From positions 248,001-312,000 of the forward strand of contig JAXJZF010000007.1 of NCBI GenBank assembly GCA_036306585.1: DNA of 64,000 bases, written 5' to 3'. How positions within the stretch are numbered: the stretch's first letter is position 1; every line of letters begins with the position of its first letter. The notes below the pieces were generated by a model, which was not told the DNA's origin, did not search any database, and saw nothing but the letters and a program-made list of their open reading frames with translations. The translations under genes were made by a program, and so were the position numbers. Shown here piece after piece: positions 31,525 through 40,933 of the stretch. The DNA is from Aphodovivens sp036306585 (GTDB taxonomy: Bacteria; Actinomycetota; Coriobacteriia; Coriobacteriales; Eggerthellaceae).

Positions 31525-31953
31525 ATGTGGTGCAAAAAGATGCTGCTTGCCTATGATGGATCACCTGCTTCTAAGAAAGCGCTGCAGCTTGCGCTCGACG
31601 AGGCGAAGCGCGATGAATCCATTGGGATCGTCGCTGCCCATGTGCTTAAAATCGCCGCGCATGGGTCAAGCGCGGTTCAAGAAGCGCTCATCGCGAATGC
31701 GGAGGACATCCACCGCGAGCTCGAAGAGGCTCTGTCTTCTGTGCTGAATCCGTCGAAAGTGAAGATTCTGAAAGGGACCTCACCAGCCGATTTGATTTTG
31801 GCATGCGCCAAAGAGGAGGAGTGCAACCTCATCATCATGGGAAGCCGCGGTCGCGGCGGCGCCAAAGGCTATTTGGGAAGCGTGAGCTATGCGGTGGTGC
31901 AGCGCGGAAGCGATGCCGCCGTGCTCATCGTTAAAGAGGGGACGCGGCTGTAG
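31525..31953 (+). CDS. UspA-family universal stress protein
   Basis: The 142-residue Usp domain has KKMLLAYDGSPASKKAL at the N-terminus and the ATP-binding signature GSRGRGGAKGYLGSVS (G-2x-G-9x-G-S). ATG 31525 has GGGGAGG four bases upstream. The MFS gene starts two bases after its stop, so the two are one unit, and the stress protein may gate or sense for the transporter. Confidence 0.93.
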   Translation: MWCKKMLLAYDGSPASKKALQLALDEAKRDESIGIVAAHVLKIAAHGSSAVQEALIANAEDIHRELEEALSSVLNPSKVKILKGTSPADLILACAKEEECNLIIMGSRGRGGAKGYLGSVSYAVVQRGSDAAVLIVKEGTRL

Positions 31954-31954
31954 T

Positions 31955-33163
31955 ATGACGGCAGGCAAGAACTCCTCGTCGCTGTGGACGCCAGCATTCG
32001 TTCTCGGTTCGGTGATCAATTTCCTTGTTATGGTGAACTATTACGTTCCCATGGTGGCGTTTACCGATTACGCGATGGATACCTACGGGGTGAATGCCTC
32101 GGTTGCCGGTTTGGTGGCGAGCATTTTCATCGTGGGGGCGCTGTGTTCTCGCATCGCGAGCGGGGTTCTCATGGCCTTGGTCGGCGCACGCAGGTTGCTG
32201 CTGATGGGGCTGATTGCCGAGGTCGTGTTTTCCTGCGCCTACCTCGCAAACTTGAATCTGCCTCTTATGCTTATCGAGCGTTTTGTCCATGGGTTCAGCT
32301 ATGGTGTGTCGACCACGGCGGTCGCCACCATCGTCACGGGGATCATCCCCGATGAACACAAAGGCGAAGGCGTGGGTTATTTTATGCTCAGCAGCACTCT
32401 CGGAACGGCGATAGGCCCGTTTGCGGGCATGGCGTTGCTCCAGGTATCCGGCATGATGGCGATTTTTGCAGCATGCATCGCAACGGCGGTGCTTTGCCTT
32501 GTTGGGTTCATGTTCTTCAAAGCAGGCGATGCTTCGTCGCAGCGACGCGTTTCGCCTCTTCGTCGCAGAGGGAAAGATGAAGCAAGGGGGATTCGTGCGC
32601 TCGTTGAACCCACGGCGCTTCCTATCGCATTCGTGGCGGGCATCGTGTTCTTTGCGTATTCCTGCGCGTTGACATTCCTCTCACCCTATGCCCAAGAGAC
32701 GGGGTTCGTGTTCGCGTCAAGCGTTTTCTTCATGGCGTATGCCGTCGCCGCATTCATCAGCAGGCTGTTCACCGGCAGGCTGTTCGATCGACGGGGGGCT
32801 CTCGTCGTCATGGCGCCATCATTCATTCTTGCTGGTGCGGCGTATATTCTTGCCGGGATTGCGGTTAATGACGCCATGCTTATCTTGGCAGGGTTCATGC
32901 TCGGTTTCGGGATCGGGACCATACAATCATGCGGTTTGGCGATCGCTGTCAAGAAAGCCGATATCGCGAGGCTGAGCTTTGCGAATTCCACGTATTACGC
33001 TTTCACCGACCTGGGGGTGGGGGTTGGCCCCATCGTGTTGGGGGCATTAGCTCCTCTGCTTGGATACCGCGATCTATTCGGGGCTATGTCGGCGGTGATC
33101 GCCGTTGGCTTTGCGCTGTATTTGGCTATTGAATTGCACAGTCGTCGTGTTAACGGTCGCTAG
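31955..33163 (+). CDS. MFS transporter
   Basis: The 402-residue, twelve-helix transporter has a truncated motif A (VGARRLLLMG) after TM2 and an arginine-rich central loop (QRRVSPLRRRGKDEARG). It resembles arabinose/purine-efflux type MFS exporters, but the substrate is unclear. It starts just after the uspA stop without its own strong ribosome site, suggesting translational coupling. Its stop overlaps that of the convergent lysR by four bases. Confidence 0.88.
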   Translation: MTAGKNSSSLWTPAFVLGSVINFLVMVNYYVPMVAFTDYAMDTYGVNASVAGLVASIFIVGALCSRIASGVLMALVGARRLLLMGLIAEVVFSCAYLANLNLPLMLIERFVHGFSYGVSTTAVATIVTGIIPDEHKGEGVGYFMLSSTLGTAIGPFAGMALLQVSGMMAIFAACIATAVLCLVGFMFFKAGDASSQRRVSPLRRRGKDEARGIRALVEPTALPIAFVAGIVFFAYSCALTFLSPYAQETGFVFASSVFFMAYAVAAFISRLFTGRLFDRRGALVVMAPSFILAGAAYILAGIAVNDAMLILAGFMLGFGIGTIQSCGLAIAVKKADIARLSFANSTYYAFTDLGVGVGPIVLGALAPLLGYRDLFGAMSAVIAVGFALYLAIELHSRRVNGR

Positions 33164-34032
33164 AAGAGGCGTGATTGCCGGCGCTGGGAGAACACGTTTT
33201 CCATGTGTGCGATCAAATGTCGGAAGAAATCATACGCGCAGTCCGATCCTCCGTTGAACGACACGTAGACATCCCTTTTGAAATCGGGGAGGGCGAGGGG
33301 AACGAGCCTTACGCGCTCTCCAGGGTCCCCCCAGCTGAGTTCGGGCCAGAAGCCCACTCCCAAACCTAAGGCGATGGTCTTGCGCACGACGGTGGGGTTA
33401 TCGCTTTCGAGCGATAACTGGGGATGGAATGAGTGTTGCGCGCAGAGCGCGTCGCAGGTTCTCCTAAAGCCCAACGAGCCGTCAAGCGAGATGAATGAGC
33501 AGTTGGATACGGCGGCAAGCGGGATGCTTCGCCCTTCCTCGAAGTCCATGGTTGCCGGCACGGCGAGCATGATGCGTTCGGTGAAACGGTGCTTCGTCTG
33601 CCTGACCCGCGCAGAAGAGGACTCTATTGCAACGTTTGCCTGATCCTCCGACCGATTGGCCTGGACGAGCTCGATGCGAGCGGCGGGGTTGGCTGTCATC
33701 CAGCTTGAGATGGCGTCGACGGCGAGCAGCGACGCCGCGCCGATATGGATGCGCACCAGGTTGTTTTTCGCCTCGCGCGCGAGGGCGATCTCGGTTTGAG
33801 CTTGCTCTATTTCCGAGGCAGCAGCCGATAGATGTCGCCTCAACAGACGGCCTTCATCGGAAAGCTTGATCCCGCGTCCCTTGCGGATGAACAGCTGCAC
33901 ACCGACTTCTTTTTCCAATCGTGCAATGGATCTGCTCAACGCGGGCTGGGCGATATGGAGCCGTTCGGCGCTTTTCGTCATATGCTCGGTTTCCGCAACA
34001 TCAAGGAAATATGTTATCTGCTGGAGGTCCAT
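33160..34032 (-). CDS. LysR-family regulator
   Basis: This is a 290-residue protein. The HTH occupies residues 1-60 (MDLQQITYFLDVAETEHMTKSAERLHIAQPALSRSIARLEKEVG), followed by the two-lobe effector domain. No ribosome site precedes ATG 34032. A TATTAT lies exactly seven bases upstream, so a leaderless transcript is likely. It converges with the UspA-MFS unit and is divergent from the PQ-loop gene, which it may control. Confidence 0.92.
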   Translation of the reverse strand: MDLQQITYFLDVAETEHMTKSAERLHIAQPALSRSIARLEKEVGVQLFIRKGRGIKLSDEGRLLRRHLSAAASEIEQAQTEIALAREAKNNLVRIHIGAASLLAVDAISSWMTANPAARIELVQANRSEDQANVAIESSSARVRQTKHRFTERIMLAVPATMDFEEGRSIPLAAVSNCSFISLDGSLGFRRTCDALCAQHSFHPQLSLESDNPTVVRKTIALGLGVGFWPELSWGDPGERVRLVPLALPDFKRDVYVSFNGGSDCAYDFFRHLIAHMENVFSQRRQSRLF

Positions 34033-34039
34033 AGCATAA

Positions 34040-34045
34040 ATAATA
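34040..34045 (-). promoter_or_regulatory. -10 of probable leaderless lysR promoter
   Basis: TATTAT on the minus strand is followed by seven bases and the ATG. TTAGCT lies 18 bp upstream as a weak -35. Confidence 0.45.
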
Positions 34046-34149
34046 ACAAATAAGGCATAGAAAAGCTAAAAATAAGTATTGGAATGTTATGAGTAATATG
34101 ACTATGATCTGGGGCCGATGAAGAGGACTCGATGAAGCGGAGGAGAAGG

Positions 34150-34449
34150 ATGATCGCTCAGATTCTCGAGGCGGCGATGCTTGTATGCTTCGGGCTTTCT
34201 TGGCCCCTGAACGCATATAAGAACTACAAGGCGGGAACGGCTGCCGGAACAAGCTGGCAGTTCATCGCCCTGATCACGTTGGGTTACGTTGCGGGTATTG
34301 CCGCGAAATTCGTTTCTGGCCAGATCAACTGGGTTCTTATCGTGTATGTGTTGAACCTTGCGTTCCTGGGTGTGAACTGGTGGGTGTATTTTCGCAATGT
34401 TGCGCTTGACCGTGCCCGCGTCGAGTCGCTCGAGGCTGCTGCCGCTTAA
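34150..34449 (+). CDS. PQ-loop (SemiSWEET-like) small membrane protein
   Basis: This protein of about 99 residues has three membrane helices and the signatures FGLSWPLNAYKNYKAGTAAGTSWQF (PQ-loop with proline and a small-residue motif) and a C-terminal amphipathic tail. SemiSWEETs dimerise to move sugars. GGAGGAG precedes ATG 34150; an ATG at 34132 would add MKRRRR and has a weaker site. Confidence 0.82.
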   Translation: MIAQILEAAMLVCFGLSWPLNAYKNYKAGTAAGTSWQFIALITLGYVAGIAAKFVSGQINWVLIVYVLNLAFLGVNWWVYFRNVALDRARVESLEAAAA

Positions 34450-34585
34450 TGTCAGCCGCATCGACCGTGCGCCTAATGCGTTGTCTCGGCGTTTTGCCCG
34501 GTCGTGATCGCAGCACCGTCTTGCCTGCCGATGGGTAAAGCAGTATTTTGAACTCTTGTTGGCAGTTGCGTCAGAAGGAGCGGTT

Positions 34586-35608
34586 GTGATCACCGAGCAA
34601 AGAATGTTCCTGGATATATTGGGGTCGCGCAAAACCCAATACACCATTCCCGTCTTCCAGCGCGTGTATTCGTGGAACCGGGACCAATGCGCCGAGCTTT
34701 GGGACGATATCTTGCGCGCGGGGCGAACCTCCAACACCCATTTCATCGGGACGTTGCTGTATTCGATCGACCCCGATGACGAGGATGGCATCAAGCATCT
34801 TTCGGTGATCGATGGCCAACAGCGAACCGCGACGCTCACTCTGCTCCTTGCGGCGTTCGAGCGCCACCTTCGCGAGACCGGGGTTTCCGTAGGCGCTGTC
34901 GACGCGGATTTTGTTCGAGACAGCTACCTTTTCGTCGAAGGCGATCATAAGCTCGTGCTCTCTCGCACTGACCGCAAAACCCTGTTCGCCCTTCTTGACG
35001 GCAGCCCGCTTCCTCCGCGTGTGTCCGAGCGGGTGGTGGATAACTATGATTTCTTCTGCGGGAAAACCAAGGAAGACGGTTTCGATCCTGCCGAGCTGTG
35101 GGCCGGTCTCGAGCAGCTTCTGTTGATCTCTGCGAATCTGACCAAAGACGACAACCCCCAGCTTATCTTCGAATCGCTCAACTCGCGCGGCACGCCGTTG
35201 ACGGTAGGCGATCTGGTGCGAAACTACCTGCTTATCGCGGAGGACCGCAAGGAGCAGGAGCGCCTCTATGAAGAGTATTGGAAGCCCATCGAGCTTCTGT
35301 TCGGAGACGATCCTGGATCGGAGAAGCTCAACGCCGGCATCCGCATGTGGCTGACCATTCGCTTCGTCAAGGAGCATATCAAAGACAAAAGTCAGACGTA
35401 CAGCGTGTTCAAAGCGTATATAGAAGATGAATACGACGGTCCGCTCGAGGACCTGCTCATCGAATTGCGAAATTTCTGCTTGATGTGGGCTGAGAATTAC
35501 AAGGACCACAACATCATGACCGGATCTAAAGAGTTCCGCTCATGGGATTGGGCAAAAGGAAAGCGCACCACCCTCGTTCCTCCGCGTGCGAGCCAGGGTG
35601 GGTTCTAA
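34586..35608 (+). pseudogene. DUF262 (GmrS-like) protein, truncated
   Basis: GTG 34586 with AAGGAG upstream opens a DUF262 domain: RKTQYTIPVFQRVYSWNRDQCAELWDDI, HFIGTLLY, LSVIDGQQRTATLTLL (the DGQQR NTPase-like box) and LIFESLNSRGTPLTVGDLVRNYLL. Full-length relatives continue for another 200-300 residues to a DUF1524 HNH nuclease. Here homology fades after NFCLMWAENYKDHN, and an unrelated tail of about 30 residues runs into the end of the next gene. It is a remnant of a Type IV-like defence gene, probably inactive. Confidence 0.75.
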
Positions 35609-36555
35609 GACGCACCCAGTTCTTTTCCCAGCCGCACGATCGCTTGCGCTTCGGCGTCTCGCTCGCGCGATGCGCAAGCGGTTGCAAAGGGGAGGTTCTT
35701 CGGGTCGGGGCAGCGATCGAGGGGAACTGCGATGGGGTGGAACAGGATCTCTGCCTGGGCATCGATGTCGTATCGATCGTGTTGTCCGGTAGCGGCCCTT
35801 TGTTGCGCTTCCCGCTCGAATGCTTGAACAAGTGCGGAGGTTGCCCCGTACATCCTTCCCGACAGAACGACGCCGCAGAATAGCGGCGTGATGCAGCCTC
35901 GCGGCACGCGTTTGCGCGCATGGCGGCAGAGCGTATGGAGAACGAATGCTTTGAGGCGGTTCGCCGCTCCTGCGCGTTGGAGCGTTCCGCAAAGGCGATG
36001 GGGGGCCAACGGTTCGTCGGGAATGCGAAGCCGTGCGAGACGGGCGCCGCTTTCGCGTATGGCGTCCATCATCGCGTCGAATACCAGCGGGATGGCATGG
36101 ATATGCTGATGACTGTCGATCTGCAGATTGCCGCGCATGCGCGGCAGGGCATCGAAGAACCGTTCGAGCTGGGCAAGGCATTCAAGCCGAATCTGCTTGT
36201 GCAACTGCGAGCGTGCGCGACCATGCGCTAGGACGAGCAGCCGCGCAAAGTCATTGCGGAACATTCCGCGCTTATCTACCAACAAGGGAATCTGCGCAGG
36301 GTCGGAGCAGCATGGCCCTTCAACCGCATTGAAATGCAGCCCGAGAGAAAAGCTCTTGCAGTCACCCCCCTCCGCCTCCTTGCCGGGATCTGACAAGAAC
36401 GGTCGTATAAGTTCGACGGATTGGGGAAATGCAGGGCTGTTCGCGAAGATACTCGCGCTTGAGAGGGGTCCGCGCCCTCCGCAGAGATCCGACAAGGCGA
36501 GGATCGCACGCGATTGCTCAACGGTGATGCCGTAGTCGTCGGCATGAATGATCAT
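35605..36555 (-). CDS. YdjC/ChbG-family carbohydrate deacetylase
   Basis: The 316-residue protein has the family metal-site motifs HADDYG at residues 4-9, LGLHFNAVEG near 75 and DSHQHIHAIP near 125. It should remove acetyl groups from N-acetylated sugars or a hopanoid/lipid-linked sugar. A perfect AAGGAGG lies before ATG 36555. It is divergent from two envelope glycosyltransferase genes, so a role in tailoring surface glycan is plausible. The C-terminal third is Ala/Arg-rich. Confidence 0.9.
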   Translation of the reverse strand: MIIHADDYGITVEQSRAILALSDLCGGRGPLSSASIFANSPAFPQSVELIRPFLSDPGKEAEGGDCKSFSLGLHFNAVEGPCCSDPAQIPLLVDKRGMFRNDFARLLVLAHGRARSQLHKQIRLECLAQLERFFDALPRMRGNLQIDSHQHIHAIPLVFDAMMDAIRESGARLARLRIPDEPLAPHRLCGTLQRAGAANRLKAFVLHTLCRHARKRVPRGCITPLFCGVVLSGRMYGATSALVQAFEREAQQRAATGQHDRYDIDAQAEILFHPIAVPLDRCPDPKNLPFATACASRERDAEAQAIVRLGKELGAS

Positions 36556-36674
36556 CGTTTCCTCCTTGCGCTTGTATTGTCGGATCGTTCTCGGGCTCTG
36601 CGTGGAGAATCATACGTCTAAAGGTGTAGCTTTGCTCATGAATCCATGAAGGATGCTTGAAGTCCTGATACGAG

Positions 36675-36683
36675 TGATAGACT
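36675..36683 (+). promoter_or_regulatory. extended -10 (TGATAGACT), possible leaderless promoter
   Basis: TGa-TAGACT stands seven bases before GTG 36691, with TTGAAG (36657-36662) 15 bp upstream as -35. Confidence 0.4.
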
Positions 36684-36690
36684 GGCGCTC

Positions 36691-37836
36691 GTGCCGATTG
36701 CTGTGAAAAGGAGGCGTTACGGTTCTGCCGTGGATTTCTCCCTTATCATACCTTGCTATAACGAGGAAGCGAATCTCCCCGTCCTTTTTCCAACGCTGAT
36801 TTCATGCTTTGGCCCAACGGGCCTTTCTTGCGAATTGGTGTTTGTGAACGATGGGAGCTCGGACGGGACGTCTGCCGTATTGCGGAAAGAAGTCGAATCT
36901 TATGCGCGGCGCCCTGATGCCTCAGGGAGGATAGCGATCCGTGTCATCGAATTTTCGCGCAACTTCGGCAAGGAAGCTGCAATGTTCGCTGGTCTCGAGC
37001 ATGCCACGGGGGATATTCTGGGGTTCATAGACGCCGACATGCAGCAAGACCCCGAGGTCGCCCTTAAGATGCTTCGGATGCTTCAGGATGATCCGGAGCT
37101 CGATTGCGTTGCCGCCGTGCAGGATCGTCGTCGCGAAAGCCTGCCTCTTCGCATTTGCAAGCGTTTGTTCTATCGCATGTTTCGGGATATGAGCAACCTC
37201 GACGTGGTTGAGGGCGCGAGCGATTTTCGGGTGTTTCGGCGTTCGGTGGCGAACGCCCTTTTGTCGATGCGCGAGAGCTTTCGCTTTTCGAAGGGCATGT
37301 TCTCGTGGGTTGGTTTCAACACGCGGGCGATCACCTATCAAGTCCATGAGCGCTATGCCGGCAAAAGCAAGTGGAGCCTGTGCCGTTTGCTGGGGTATGC
37401 ATGGAATGGCATCGTGGCGTTTTCCACATGGCCCCTGCGCGCGGTGATGATCTTGGGCGTGGTGCTTGCGGCTGCGTCTATCGCGCTGTTCCTGTTCGAC
37501 GCGCTCGATAATGCTTTTTTCCGGGACGGGTTGTCCGTCGGCCGCATCATGATCTATCTGGTGCTTCTTGTTACCGGGGTTCAAATGGCAGTGCTCGGCG
37601 TGTTCGGCGAATATCTTGCCCGCGCCTATATCGAGTCCAAGCATCGTCCGCTTTATATTTCTCGTAGGGAATACGCCGTGCCGATTTGCTCCGAGCCGAT
37701 GGGTGCGGTTCGCGGACGTTCTGAGAGAGGCGATCTCTCCGGGTTCCCGTGCATGCTTGATGATATGGGGTGCTCTACGGATGGGGCTGAGGATGCGACT
37801 GCGTCTCGTCTTGAGGACAAAGGCGTTTTGCAGTGA
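36691..37836 (+). CDS. GtrB/DPM1-like polyprenyl-phosphate glycosyltransferase
   Basis: The 381-residue GT2 enzyme has FSLIIPCYNEEANLPVLFPTL, FVNDGSSDGT and the DxD site GFIDADMQQDPEV. Two C-terminal membrane helices follow (ILGVVLAAASIALFLFDAL and IYLVLLVTGVQMAVLGVFGEYLAR). It should load undecaprenyl phosphate with a hexose in the cytoplasmic leaflet. GTG 36691 lacks a ribosome site, but TGATAGACT ends seven bases before it, suggesting a leaderless start. A GTG at 36730 is an alternative. The last 60 residues are extra. The next gene overlaps and probably uses the lipid-linked sugar. Confidence 0.92.
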   Translation: MPIAVKRRRYGSAVDFSLIIPCYNEEANLPVLFPTLISCFGPTGLSCELVFVNDGSSDGTSAVLRKEVESYARRPDASGRIAIRVIEFSRNFGKEAAMFAGLEHATGDILGFIDADMQQDPEVALKMLRMLQDDPELDCVAAVQDRRRESLPLRICKRLFYRMFRDMSNLDVVEGASDFRVFRRSVANALLSMRESFRFSKGMFSWVGFNTRAITYQVHERYAGKSKWSLCRLLGYAWNGIVAFSTWPLRAVMILGVVLAAASIALFLFDALDNAFFRDGLSVGRIMIYLVLLVTGVQMAVLGVFGEYLARAYIESKHRPLYISRREYAVPICSEPMGAVRGRSERGDLSGFPCMLDDMGCSTDGAEDATASRLEDKGVLQ

Positions 37837-39569
37837 GCATGACGGCTGAGGTGCGCGGGCGAGGATCTGCATCCACGTGCGGATTTGCCGCATGCGGTAG
37901 GTCCCGACGTTTCGGATTCCAGTCGAAGTCGTTTCATGCGCTGCTGTTGATCATAGGCGCCGCTTTCTTATTGCTGAATTGCTTCCATGGCAACATTTGG
38001 TTCGACGAAAGCTATTCGGTGGGCATTGCCCGGTTCTCATTCTCTGACATTTGGTCCATCAGCGCCAACGACGTGCATCCGGTACTGTTCTACTGGTGCT
38101 TGCATGTGCTCTATCTGGTGTTCGGTGACAGCATCTTGGCGTATCGTTTGTTCTCTATTGCGGGGATGGTCGCCTTGGCAGCGTTGGGGATTTCTCATGT
38201 ACGGCGCGATTTTGGATGGCGTGTCGGGGCTCTGTTCACCTTGTTGGTGTGTTTTACCCCCTACATCGCCATTGAGGGCACGCAGATCCGCATGTATTCT
38301 TGGGCTTCTTTCTGCGTGATGGTGTGCTTCTTGTACGCTTGCCGCATCGCCCGCGCTTCGAATGGACGAGTAAAGCGGGAAGAGGCCGATGGGGAAGAAG
38401 GCCATACAGGCCGTAGCCCCGTTCATTGGTGGGCCGTGTTCTTTCTTTCGAGCCTCGCAAGTGCGTATCTGCATTATTTTGCAGCGATGGCGGCGTTTCT
38501 CATCAACCTATTCCTGCTTGTTTTCTTGCTCTCCCACATGCGCGCAAACATCCGTGCGATCCTCGTGCTTGTCTTGGGCGCGCTTTGCCAGGTGCTTCTG
38601 TATGCGCCGTGGCTGACTGAGGTCGCGCGCCAAATGGCGGTGGTTGGCGGAACCTACTGGGCGCGGTTCAGCTTTCCTCTTACGCTTGTGGAGTGGGGAG
38701 CATACCCAGTTCTCACTGCGCCGATATCCTTTGCCGCCAATGGCGCGAACGGCGTTGCGCTTCAGGTTGTCGTTGGCGGTGCTCTTGCACTGTTGTCGTT
38801 GGCGGCGCTCGCCGTGATTGGGCGCTTAGTCGCACAAGTCGTTCGCGGGCGACGGAGCGGCGCTGATGATTCCCCTGCTCATGCATTCCGCATGTGGCTC
38901 CGCAAGGAATATGCTGCAGTGGCGCTTGCGGGTGTCTGCGTGTATCTGGGGGTATTCGCGATCGGGTGGATGGCGTCGATGGTCATGGGGTCGCTCATTG
39001 TGTACTATCGCTATCTTGTGGTGGCGATCGGGCCCTTGCTGCTTGCCGTGGCGCTTGCCGTTTCAAGAGTGGACCGAAAAGCGATCGTTGCGTTCGTTTG
39101 CGTGATGGTGCTGATCGTGTCCGTACTGAACCAGGCGCTGCTCGTTCAGGATAGCTACTCGCCCGAAAACGACGCCCCCCTTACGTATTTCGAGGATGCC
39201 TATGCGCAGGCGGCAGCGTTTAATGGTGGCGGAGACCCCCTGGTGCTGTCGGCGGATATCGGCGTGCAGGGGGTTCTCGCGGTGACCTATCCGGATATTG
39301 CGGAAACTTACCTCGACTGGCAACCGGGCAATTGGGGTGAGGCGTACCGAGCCTACTCTCCCGCGCTTTCCAGCATTACATCGTGGGGAGAGGCGCTGGA
39401 TGGTTTTCATGGAGCTTTTGTCGTCGTCGGGCAGACGGAGACTCTGGCGGTTCCCCGCGATATCTCAGACATCCAACGGCAATGGGGTGCCGAGATTGTG
39501 GAACAGCGTGCGTTTTACCGTCCCTACGAGCGCACGTGGTTCACAATCGCGGTGATGCGCATGTCCTGA
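37833..39569 (+). CDS. GT39-like (GT-C) membrane glycosyltransferase
   Basis: The 578-residue protein with about ten to twelve membrane helices has the GT-C catalytic loop NIWFDESYSVGIARFSF after the first helix, followed by NDVHPVLFYWCLH and TQIRMYSW, as in PMT/ArnT-like transferases. It should move a sugar from polyprenyl phosphate to a surface acceptor. Its GTG overlaps the GtrB-like gene's stop (GTGA), so the two act as a donor-synthesis and transfer pair. The C-terminal 150 residues form an extracytoplasmic domain. Confidence 0.85.
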   Translation: MSMTAEVRGRGSASTCGFAACGRSRRFGFQSKSFHALLLIIGAAFLLLNCFHGNIWFDESYSVGIARFSFSDIWSISANDVHPVLFYWCLHVLYLVFGDSILAYRLFSIAGMVALAALGISHVRRDFGWRVGALFTLLVCFTPYIAIEGTQIRMYSWASFCVMVCFLYACRIARASNGRVKREEADGEEGHTGRSPVHWWAVFFLSSLASAYLHYFAAMAAFLINLFLLVFLLSHMRANIRAILVLVLGALCQVLLYAPWLTEVARQMAVVGGTYWARFSFPLTLVEWGAYPVLTAPISFAANGANGVALQVVVGGALALLSLAALAVIGRLVAQVVRGRRSGADDSPAHAFRMWLRKEYAAVALAGVCVYLGVFAIGWMASMVMGSLIVYYRYLVVAIGPLLLAVALAVSRVDRKAIVAFVCVMVLIVSVLNQALLVQDSYSPENDAPLTYFEDAYAQAAAFNGGGDPLVLSADIGVQGVLAVTYPDIAETYLDWQPGNWGEAYRAYSPALSSITSWGEALDGFHGAFVVVGQTETLAVPRDISDIQRQWGAEIVEQRAFYRPYERTWFTIAVMRMS

Positions 39570-39589
39570 CGGAACGTGCACGCAAGCCC

Positions 39590-40822
39590 CTAGTCGGTTT
39601 CGGTGCGGGACGGCTTCGCGATGTGGGAGAAGATCCGGCTGGTGATGAGGGCGACGGCGCCAAAGACCGCCATTGCCGTGTAGATAAGAGGGCTCGAGCC
39701 AGCGCATGCGCTGGCTATCGCCTGCTGGAAGATCGACCCGCCGGCTATGTCGGTGTTGACGATGGCAAGATGGCGTGGAAAGCGCTTTTCGCCGTATCGC
39801 TCGCGTGCGAATCCGGTGGCAAGGGGAGCCACGCTGCCGTATGCGGTCACCAGCACGAGGCAGCCTGCGATGTAGAGCGTGCCGAACCCCGACCAAAAAG
39901 CTGTGGCAAGCACCGTGCATGAGGCAAACGCCACGGCGGCAACCAGCGTCATGGAGAATCGAAGGCCCATCCTGTCGTAGATCACTCCCATGGACAGGCC
40001 GGCAACCCCGTTGACGATGGGAATGATGCCGACCAAGGTCGTGGCAAGCGTTTCGTTCAGCCCCAATTCCACCGCTCCCTGCTTGGATGTGCCGATCATC
40101 ACCAGGCCTGCGCCCAAGATGATGATGGCCCATAGGTAGTATCCGTAGAAGGCCGGGTCGTGGAACAGCCTACGGGCATCGGCTTCGGGGCCGGCGGTGC
40201 GCGCTTTCCTCTTCTCGGCTCCACCTAGGAGTTCGCCGATGCTTTCCGGTGCGCGTTTTAGCAATAGCGAAAGCAGCATGAAGACGATGCCGGCAGCGGT
40301 CGCTACCATGGCGAATGCTGTCGAGATGCCGAAGGCGCCGATAACGGAGTTCGTAAGTGTGCCCAACGTGAGCGAGCCCAGGCCGAAGCCCATGAACATG
40401 ATGCCGGAGGCGAATCCGGTTCGATCGGGGAACCATTGGGTGACGGTGGCGATGACCACGTTGTATCCCAGCCCTGTGCCGCAGCCGATCAGCACGCCGT
40501 AGCATAGGTAGAGCGCCCAGATGCCTTGGGGTGCCAATAGCGCCGTCCCGGCGAAACCGCATACCAGCAGCGTCGCTGCCAGCAGTATGGCTCCGCGTGC
40601 GCCCAGCTTGCCGAGCGCGCGCACGCCGACGAGCCCGCCCACGCAAAACGCGATCATGCAAAACGTGAAAGTCATCTTAACCGCTGCCATCTCCCAACCA
40701 TAGATGATGGCCAACGGCGTCGCGAATAGGGACCAGGCGTATACCAGTCCCAAAACGAGAAAGGAGAGCGCTGAAGAGAACAGGTAGATGTACCGTTTGC
40801 GTTTGATCGCCTGGACATTCAT
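39590..40822 (-). CDS. OFA-family (oxalate/formate antiporter-like) MFS transporter
   Basis: The 410-residue, twelve-helix protein has FLVLGLVYAWSLFATPLAIIYGW in TM1 and GCGTGLGYNVVIATVTQWFPDRTGFASG in TM4-5, the OFA signature. These carriers exchange small carboxylates. ATG 40822 has GGGGGAG upstream; an ATG five codons earlier lacks a site. It is divergent from a lysR. Acetyl-CoA synthetase lies nearby, so acetate, formate or oxalate-type substrates would fit. Confidence 0.88.
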   Translation of the reverse strand: MNVQAIKRKRYIYLFSSALSFLVLGLVYAWSLFATPLAIIYGWEMAAVKMTFTFCMIAFCVGGLVGVRALGKLGARGAILLAATLLVCGFAGTALLAPQGIWALYLCYGVLIGCGTGLGYNVVIATVTQWFPDRTGFASGIMFMGFGLGSLTLGTLTNSVIGAFGISTAFAMVATAAGIVFMLLSLLLKRAPESIGELLGGAEKRKARTAGPEADARRLFHDPAFYGYYLWAIIILGAGLVMIGTSKQGAVELGLNETLATTLVGIIPIVNGVAGLSMGVIYDRMGLRFSMTLVAAVAFASCTVLATAFWSGFGTLYIAGCLVLVTAYGSVAPLATGFARERYGEKRFPRHLAIVNTDIAGGSIFQQAIASACAGSSPLIYTAMAVFGAVALITSRIFSHIAKPSRTETD

Positions 40823-40933
40823 GGCTCCCCCTAGCATTCGACTATAACCTTATAGTAGTTGTTATAATGTCCTCCTGAACCGAGTTATTGCCTATGGCTA
40901 TATAAGGCTAAAACCTAATACGAAGGAGCCGTC

